Of a stretch of 9,632 nucleotides of DNA, positions 5,500-9,632 are shown in pieces. The stretch comes from DAIOFH01 sp036745875 (GTDB taxonomy: Bacteria; Planctomycetota; SZUA-567), in NCBI GenBank assembly GCA_036745875.1, contig DAIOFH010000145.1:1-9632 (forward strand). The letters run 5' to 3'. Below the pieces are notes generated by a model. That model did no database searches. It worked only from the letters and a program-made list of their open reading frames with translations, and was not told where the DNA came from. A program made the translations under genes and the position numbers. Position 1 is the first letter of the stretch; each line of letters opens with the position of its first letter.

Positions 5500-6846
5500 A
5501 TGGATTTGCAGGGATCGCATTTGCATTTTATGGGTATTGGCGGCATCGGCGTCAGCGCATTGGCTGAAATCGCGTTGGCGCAGGGGGCTATCGTGTCCGG
5601 ATGCGACCGGGAAGAGTCCGCGGCTACCTGTGATCTTTGCAAAAAAGGGATTGAAGTCTTGATCGGCCACGATCCGAGCCATGTTCTTGGCCAGGCTCTC
5701 CTGGTCTACTCCAGCGCCATCCCGGAATCGCATCCCGAACGCCTCGCCGCCGGAGAGAAGCAGGAACCGCGCGGCGCATTCCTTGCCCGGCTGATGGGCA
5801 AATATGCAGGCGTCGGCATCTCCGGCACCCATGGCAAAACCACAACTTCATGGTTCCTTTCGCATCTCCTGATCCAGTCCGGGGAAGATCCCTTTGTTTT
5901 TATTGGCGGCATGGTGCCTGCTTTGGAGCACGGCAATTACCGTCTCGGGGAAGGGCGCTTTATAGCCGAACTCGACGAAAGCGACGAGTCCTTCCTCTTG
6001 CCGAAATTGAATGTGGCAATCGCCACCAACCTCGAATCCGACCACATGAGTCATTACCAGGATTTCGACTCCTTGAAACGCGCCTTTAGGCGCTTTGCCG
6101 ACGGGGTGGCGGAAAACGGCCTCTTTATCGCCGGGATCGACTGCGAGGAACTGGCGACCATATACAAAGAACACAAGGGAAGGAAATTGTCTTTTGGTTT
6201 GCGGGATGGAGCCTGTGTCCAGGCCACCGACATTATCGCCAACGCTACGGAATCCACTTTTGACCTTTGTTACCATGGCAACAATCTAGGCAACTTCACC
6301 CTGCCCCTGCCGGGCAAGCACAATATTCTCAATGCACTTGCCGCATTGGGCGCTGCCCTGGAATTGGGCGCGGGGATAGATAATCTGCGTTTGGCCCTTC
6401 CTAGCGTTTGCGGCGTCGGGAGGAGGTTGGAACTGCTCGGCTCCATCAACGGCGCAAAAGTGTACAGTGACTATGCGCACCATCCTACCGAAGTCGCCGC
6501 CACCATCGAGGCGGTGCGGCAGGCCATTCCTGGGCGGTTGCTTGTCGCGTTTCAGCCGCATCTGTATTCGCGGACCAGGGATTATGGCGACGAATTCGGT
6601 ACAGCTCTGGCGGCTGCGGACGCGGTATTGCTTACAGACATCTATCCCGCCCGCGAAGAACCCATTCCCGGCGTGACGGCAAACCTCATCGCCGAACCGG
6701 CCAAAAAAGCAAATCCGAATATCACCGGTCCCATGCCGCTCGAAGACACCGCGTCCGTCGTCAAGGAAATGGCCGGCGATTTTGACGCGATAATAATGAT
6801 GGGAGCGGGAAACATCGACAAGATCGCCAGGGAGATGGTCGGTTGA
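5500..6846 (+). CDS. murC: UDP-N-acetylmuramate--L-alanine ligase
   Basis: MurC joins L-alanine to UDP-MurNAc with ATP hydrolysis in the cytoplasm, the first step of stem-peptide assembly. The 448-residue protein has the full family layout: N-terminal UDP-binding domain with GIGGIGVSALA (12-22), central ATPase domain with P-loop GTHGKTTT (109-116) and AELDESDESF (156-165, usually EADESD), NLESDHMSHY (177-186, usually DHMDxY, here Ser in place of Asp), PGKHNILNALAA (271-282), and C-terminal domain with DYAHHPTEV (324-332), QPHLYSRT (352-359) and GAGNIDKIA (435-443). The two small motif deviations are unlikely to abolish activity. It is the first gene of the murC-murB-ddl-ftsQ run, lacks murG just upstream, and ends in a 4-base TTGA overlap with murB. 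The start lies in an 11-bp tandem repeat. Confidence 0.97.
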   Translation: MDLQGSHLHFMGIGGIGVSALAEIALAQGAIVSGCDREESAATCDLCKKGIEVLIGHDPSHVLGQALLVYSSAIPESHPERLAAGEKQEPRGAFLARLMGKYAGVGISGTHGKTTTSWFLSHLLIQSGEDPFVFIGGMVPALEHGNYRLGEGRFIAELDESDESFLLPKLNVAIATNLESDHMSHYQDFDSLKRAFRRFADGVAENGLFIAGIDCEELATIYKEHKGRKLSFGLRDGACVQATDIIANATESTFDLCYHGNNLGNFTLPLPGKHNILNALAALGAALELGAGIDNLRLALPSVCGVGRRLELLGSINGAKVYSDYAHHPTEVAATIEAVRQAIPGRLLVAFQPHLYSRTRDYGDEFGTALAAADAVLLTDIYPAREEPIPGVTANLIAEPAKKANPNITGPMPLEDTASVVKEMAGDFDAIIMMGAGNIDKIAREMVG

Positions 6847-7745
6847 CGGCACTGGTACGGGAAAACATCAGCCTGGCCGACAAGACGACGTTCCGGATCG
6901 GCGGCAGGGCGCGTTATTACGCCGTGGTCGAAAACTCAGACGATTTGCGTCAGGTTGCCCAATGGGCAAACGGAAAAGATATTCCGTGGCTGTGTCTTGG
7001 CGGCGGCAGCAACCTGCTTGTCCATGATCAGGGCGTCGATTGCCTTGTCGTCAAACTGGCTGCCGACGGCGAGTTCGGGCAAATTGAACAGCTTGATGCG
7101 GAAGGATTGCGCTGGCGGGTAGGCTGCGCCGCATTGCTTCCGGCATTTGTCAGGAAGATGGCTGACCAGGGCGTTTTAGGGCTGGAAAAACTGTCCGGCA
7201 TTCCGGGAACGGTTGGCGGCGCGTTGAAAATGAACGCAGGCATTCCCGCAGTTGCAATCGGCGACCATGTCGTCATGGCAACCTGTATTGACAAAACAGG
7301 CCAACTTCACTCCTGCGGACGGGACAAGCTTGCATTTTCCTACCGGCACAGCGGAATCGGTGACCAATTCGCCGTTTCCGCCGAATTCCTTTTTTTGCAA
7401 CAGGACGACCCGGCCGCGCTTCTCTCAATCATGCAGCAACAACGCTCCCTCAAAGCGGAGAAGCAGCCTTTAACTCTGCGAAGCGCCGGATGTATTTTCA
7501 AAAACCCCGAAGGCTCCTCTGCCGGGCTTCTTATAGACCGGGCGGGATGTAAGGGCCTTAGGCAGGGTGACGCGGAGGTGAGCGCTCTTCACGCCAATTT
7601 CATTGTCAATACGGGTCAAGCTACAGCCATGGATGTGTCGATGTTGATAAAGAAGGTTCGCCAACGCGTCCATGACCGACATGGCCTTTGGCTGGAGCTT
7701 GAGATAAAGACCTGGGGGTTTGACAATGACGATTTCCTTGGATGA
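6843..7745 (+). CDS. murB: UDP-N-acetylenolpyruvoylglucosamine reductase
   Basis: MurB is the FAD-dependent reductase that uses NADPH to convert UDP-GlcNAc-enolpyruvate to UDP-MurNAc, the substrate of MurC encoded just before it. The 300-residue protein shows the FAD-binding LGGGSNLLV (52-60), GLEKLSGIPGTVGGALKMNAG-type segment (113-133), SYRHS with substrate Arg168 (166-170), SAGCIFKNP (214-222) and C-terminal LELEI with Glu287, the expected second catalytic acid. Length and lack of the longer insertion fit the short (type II-like) MurB group. Cys217 stands where the proton-donating Ser of E. coli MurB is found; Cys at this place occurs, as I recall, in some MurB families, so activity is expected. 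The start is TTG within TTGA overlapping the murC stop, with GGAG (6831-6834) 8 bases upstream. Confidence 0.96.
   Translation: MTALVRENISLADKTTFRIGGRARYYAVVENSDDLRQVAQWANGKDIPWLCLGGGSNLLVHDQGVDCLVVKLAADGEFGQIEQLDAEGLRWRVGCAALLPAFVRKMADQGVLGLEKLSGIPGTVGGALKMNAGIPAVAIGDHVVMATCIDKTGQLHSCGRDKLAFSYRHSGIGDQFAVSAEFLFLQQDDPAALLSIMQQQRSLKAEKQPLTLRSAGCIFKNPEGSSAGLLIDRAGCKGLRQGDAEVSALHANFIVNTGQATAMDVSMLIKKVRQRVHDRHGLWLELEIKTWGFDNDDFLG
7714..7718 (+). promoter_or_regulatory. Ribosome binding site that sets the ddl start
   Basis: GGGGG at 7714-7718 lies 7 bases before ATG 7726 and only one base before the alternative TTG at 7720, so the ATG is the likelier start. The site lies inside the 3' end of murB, which fits coupled translation. 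Confidence 0.6.
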
Positions 7746-8682
7746 ACAAAACTCTTTGAAACAGCTCAATGTCGCAGTCCTTTGCGGCGGTCCCGGACCG
7801 GAGAGGGAGGTCTCCCTCGCCAGCGGCGACACGGTATATTCCGCATTGAAGCAAAACGGCTACCGCGTCGTCAAGGTTGAAGTCCCGCAGCATGGTCACG
7901 AGGAAACGGTCGAGAATCTCGACTGTCAGGTGGCGGTCATGATGTTGCACGGCGAATTTGGCGAAGACGGCCATGCCCAATCGATTCTTGAGCACAAGGG
8001 AATAGCTTATACCGGTCCCGATGCGAAAACCTGCGCCCTTGCGATGGACAAGGACGCCACCAAACGGCTGTTGCGTAGCACGGGGATTCCCACTGCGGAC
8101 TGGGCGGTGATTGAATCTGTCACCGACATCGACAAGGCGCTTGGCGTGTCAGGCATCACCGTCCCCTTTGTAGTCAAACCGAACTCCAAAGGCAGTTCGG
8201 TGGGGATATCCATCATCCGCGACGCATCGGAAATTGCCTCCGCCGTCGAAAAAGCCCTAGCCGTGGATGAAAAAGTGCTCCTGGAAACATTCGTCCAGGG
8301 CAAGGAGCTGACCCTCGGTTGGCTGGATGGTCGGCTTTTGCCGATAATCGAACTCGCGCCGGACGGCGATTTTTATGATTATAATGCAAAATACATATCG
8401 GAAAAGACCTTGTATATTTGCCCCGCCGAGCTGGATGGGGATACTGCGGGCAAGATAAATGATATTGGGAAAAAGGTTTTTGAAATAATGTCGGTTCGGG
8501 ACCTCTCCCGTGTCGATATACTATTAGGCCCCGTGTCGCCGATGGTGTTGGAACTCAACACCTCGCCCGGATTCACCTCACACAGTTTGGTGCCGCTGGC
8601 TGCACGGACAGCCGGTATGGATATGGGACAGTTGTGCGAGAGATTGGTCGCAATGGCAGCCAAGCGCTGCGGCCTTTTGTAG
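7726..8682 (+). CDS. ddl: D-alanine--D-alanine ligase
   Basis: Ddl is an ATP-grasp enzyme that makes the D-Ala-D-Ala dipeptide added by MurF. The 318-residue protein has GGPGPEREVSLASG (21-34; Glu26 contacts the first D-Ala), HGEFGEDG (75-82), KRLLRSTGIPT (113-123), the ATP-binding VVKPNSKGSSVGIS (149-162), FYDYNAKY (216-223) as the omega-loop and LELNTSPGFTSHSLVP (275-290) with the magnesium-binding Asn. Lys222 and Tyr223 match Lys215/Tyr216 of E. coli DdlB, the arrangement of D-Ala-D-Ala ligases instead of vancomycin-resistance D-Ala-D-Lac ligases. A TTG at 7720 could extend the protein by two residues. It overlaps murB by 20 bases, and its stop TAG is directly followed by GGA, so TAGGA doubles as part of the ftsQ ribosome binding site. 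Confidence 0.97.
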   Translation: MTISLDEQNSLKQLNVAVLCGGPGPEREVSLASGDTVYSALKQNGYRVVKVEVPQHGHEETVENLDCQVAVMMLHGEFGEDGHAQSILEHKGIAYTGPDAKTCALAMDKDATKRLLRSTGIPTADWAVIESVTDIDKALGVSGITVPFVVKPNSKGSSVGISIIRDASEIASAVEKALAVDEKVLLETFVQGKELTLGWLDGRLLPIIELAPDGDFYDYNAKYISEKTLYICPAELDGDTAGKINDIGKKVFEIMSVRDLSRVDILLGPVSPMVLELNTSPGFTSHSLVPLAARTAGMDMGQLCERLVAMAAKRCGLL

Positions 8683-8692
8683 GATTAAATGG

Positions 8693-9589
8693 ATGACCCC
8701 TAAGGTCAAGCAGGTTATGAAGAAGCAAAAGTTTCGGCAGCGGCTTTTGGTCGCTGCCGCGCCTGCGTTTCTTCGCCTCCTGATGTTGCTTGCCGTTATC
8801 GGGGCGTTTGTCGGTGGCATCGCCTGTTTATGGCTCAAAGCCGCGAATGATCCGCGGTTCCTTATGGATGGCGAGACTCTGGCTATGGCGGGAGCGGTCC
8901 GCGAATGCCCGGAATCGGTGGCTGCACTGGAGGCCATAGGTAAAAAATTCAGCAGCCGCAGCCTGCTTGACCCGCTTCTACTAGCCGATATTGAAAATGC
9001 CTATGGCCAAAGCGTCTGGATCAAACGGATCAACCGGATGCGGCGTCATTTTCCCAACAGGATCGAACTAGAATTCCTTATCCGCATGCCTGTGGCGCAG
9101 GTCAGGCAAAACGGCAGATATTGGCTTATCGACGCGGACGCCATCCTTTTGCCGGTGACCGGTTCGGATCAACCGTTCCCGGCGTTGCCGGAGATTGCCG
9201 AAGCGACGTCGGGAGTGATTGGCAAGCGTCCGGGTAAGGCGGGGGAGGCGTGGAATGACAGCGGAGTGGCAGGGGCTCTTGGCGTGATGCGGGCCTTTTG
9301 GGCTTCGCCACTAGCGCAAGTGTTGCCGATCGAGCGCGTGATTGTAGTGGGCGGGGCATTCAGAGATCAGGACAACCATAGGCAGGAAACAACACGGCGC
9401 TATGAAGTTGTTTCCAGTTCAGGGGCGGTCGTCCGCTGGGGAACGTATAACACTGGAGAAATGCCTGGTGAACTTACCAGCGCGGAAAAGCTTTGGCAGC
9501 TTCAGGAACTGGTTCGCCGCGAAGATGCCAACCGGCCGGGAATCTGCTTTGACATCCGTACGAAGCTGCCCGGTTACTCACTTTTATAG
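8693..9589 (+). CDS. ftsQ: Cell division protein FtsQ/DivIB family
   Basis: FtsQ is a single-pass inner membrane divisome protein that links FtsB/FtsL to the septal machinery. The 298-residue protein has a short basic cytoplasmic N-terminus (1-19), one membrane helix (about 24-48, LLMLLAVIGAFVGGIACLWL), a POTRA-like region (about 56-128) ending in VWIKRINRMRRHFPNRIELEF, and the beta domain with RMPVAQVRQNGRYWLIDADAILLPV (131-155), RYEVVSSSGAVVRWG (236-250) and a final FDIRTKLPGY (286-295) strand, where FtsQ proteins carry iDlRyp. Sequence conservation in this family is low, so the call rests on this architecture plus position after ddl, its usual neighbour. The ATG at 8693 has AGGA (8681-8684) 8 bases upstream; ATG 8689 would run into a stop after four codons. 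Confidence 0.88.
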   Translation: MTPKVKQVMKKQKFRQRLLVAAAPAFLRLLMLLAVIGAFVGGIACLWLKAANDPRFLMDGETLAMAGAVRECPESVAALEAIGKKFSSRSLLDPLLLADIENAYGQSVWIKRINRMRRHFPNRIELEFLIRMPVAQVRQNGRYWLIDADAILLPVTGSDQPFPALPEIAEATSGVIGKRPGKAGEAWNDSGVAGALGVMRAFWASPLAQVLPIERVIVVGGAFRDQDNHRQETTRRYEVVSSSGAVVRWGTYNTGEMPGELTSAEKLWQLQELVRREDANRPGICFDIRTKLPGYSLL

Positions 9590-9606
9590 CTGGAGTTGCG
9601 CAGGAT

Positions 9607-9632
9607 AAAAAAAGCCCCGGCCGTTCGCTGGC
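9607..9632. terminator. Probable first half of a terminator cut by the window end
   Basis: Seven A (9607-9613) precede GCCCCGGCC (9614-9622), a 7-base spacer and GGC at the last three bases, which can pair with the inner GCC. This is what the 5' arm of a bidirectional A-tract/GC-stem/T-tract terminator looks like. The completing CGGGGC-T run would lie just outside the window, so this is an inference only. Confidence 0.4.

Noticed and set aside
6286..6852. Minus-strand 188-codon frame opposite murC
   Set aside because: Shadow of murC codon bias; no family motif.
7726..8682. D-Ala-D-Lac (vancomycin resistance type) ligase
   Set aside because: The omega-loop keeps the Lys-Tyr pair of D-Ala-D-Ala ligases, and the gene sits in the housekeeping murB-ftsQ context.

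Overview
The window looks like a chromosomal segment from a Gram-negative-type, peptidoglycan-making bacterium. Gene bodies are moderately GC-rich and most have clear Shine-Dalgarno sites; two long intergenic stretches are strikingly AT-rich. Protein character (a CX4CX2C radical SAM protein of a type I associate with anaerobes, FtsQ next to murC-murB-ddl) fits an anaerobe, possibly of the PVC/Lentisphaerae kind. That placement is a guess from gene content and would need phylogeny.

Layout. Bases 1-550 are AT-rich with no convincing gene. Next comes a minus-strand radical SAM gene (606-1484) with a terminator hairpin behind it, divergent from a plus-strand serine esterase (1581-2366). The esterase converges on a minus-strand class I/II aminotransferase (2434-3732); a 17-bp perfect stem-loop between the two terminates the aminotransferase transcript. 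Upstream of the aminotransferase on the same strand is an exported protein (3884-4963) that resembles an ADP-ribosylglycohydrolase fold but appears to have lost the metal-binding acidic motifs. A 536-bp AT-rich divergent intergenic region follows, with repeated AAAGTTGA motifs, an inverted repeat and candidate promoters. From 5500 to 9589 runs a compact plus-strand operon: murC, murB, ddl, ftsQ.

The operon supplies cytoplasmic peptidoglycan precursor steps (MurB makes UDP-MurNAc, MurC adds L-Ala, Ddl makes D-Ala-D-Ala) plus the divisome protein FtsQ. Genes overlap or abut (4-nt TTGA overlap murC/murB, 20-nt overlap murB/ddl, 10 nt between ddl and ftsQ), which implies translational coupling. 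Just after ftsQ the window ends in what looks like the first half of a terminator, so the cluster may stop there instead of continuing into ftsA-ftsZ.

The most unusual sequence feature is at the murC start: three perfect 11-bp tandem repeats, each carrying ATG-GAG-TAG (a two-codon start-stop ORF) plus Shine-Dalgarno-like purines, with the real murC ATG as the first codon of a partial fourth repeat. I see no clear new defence or mobile system; the other candidates of interest are the degenerate ADP-ribosylglycohydrolase-like protein and the structured intergenic regions.
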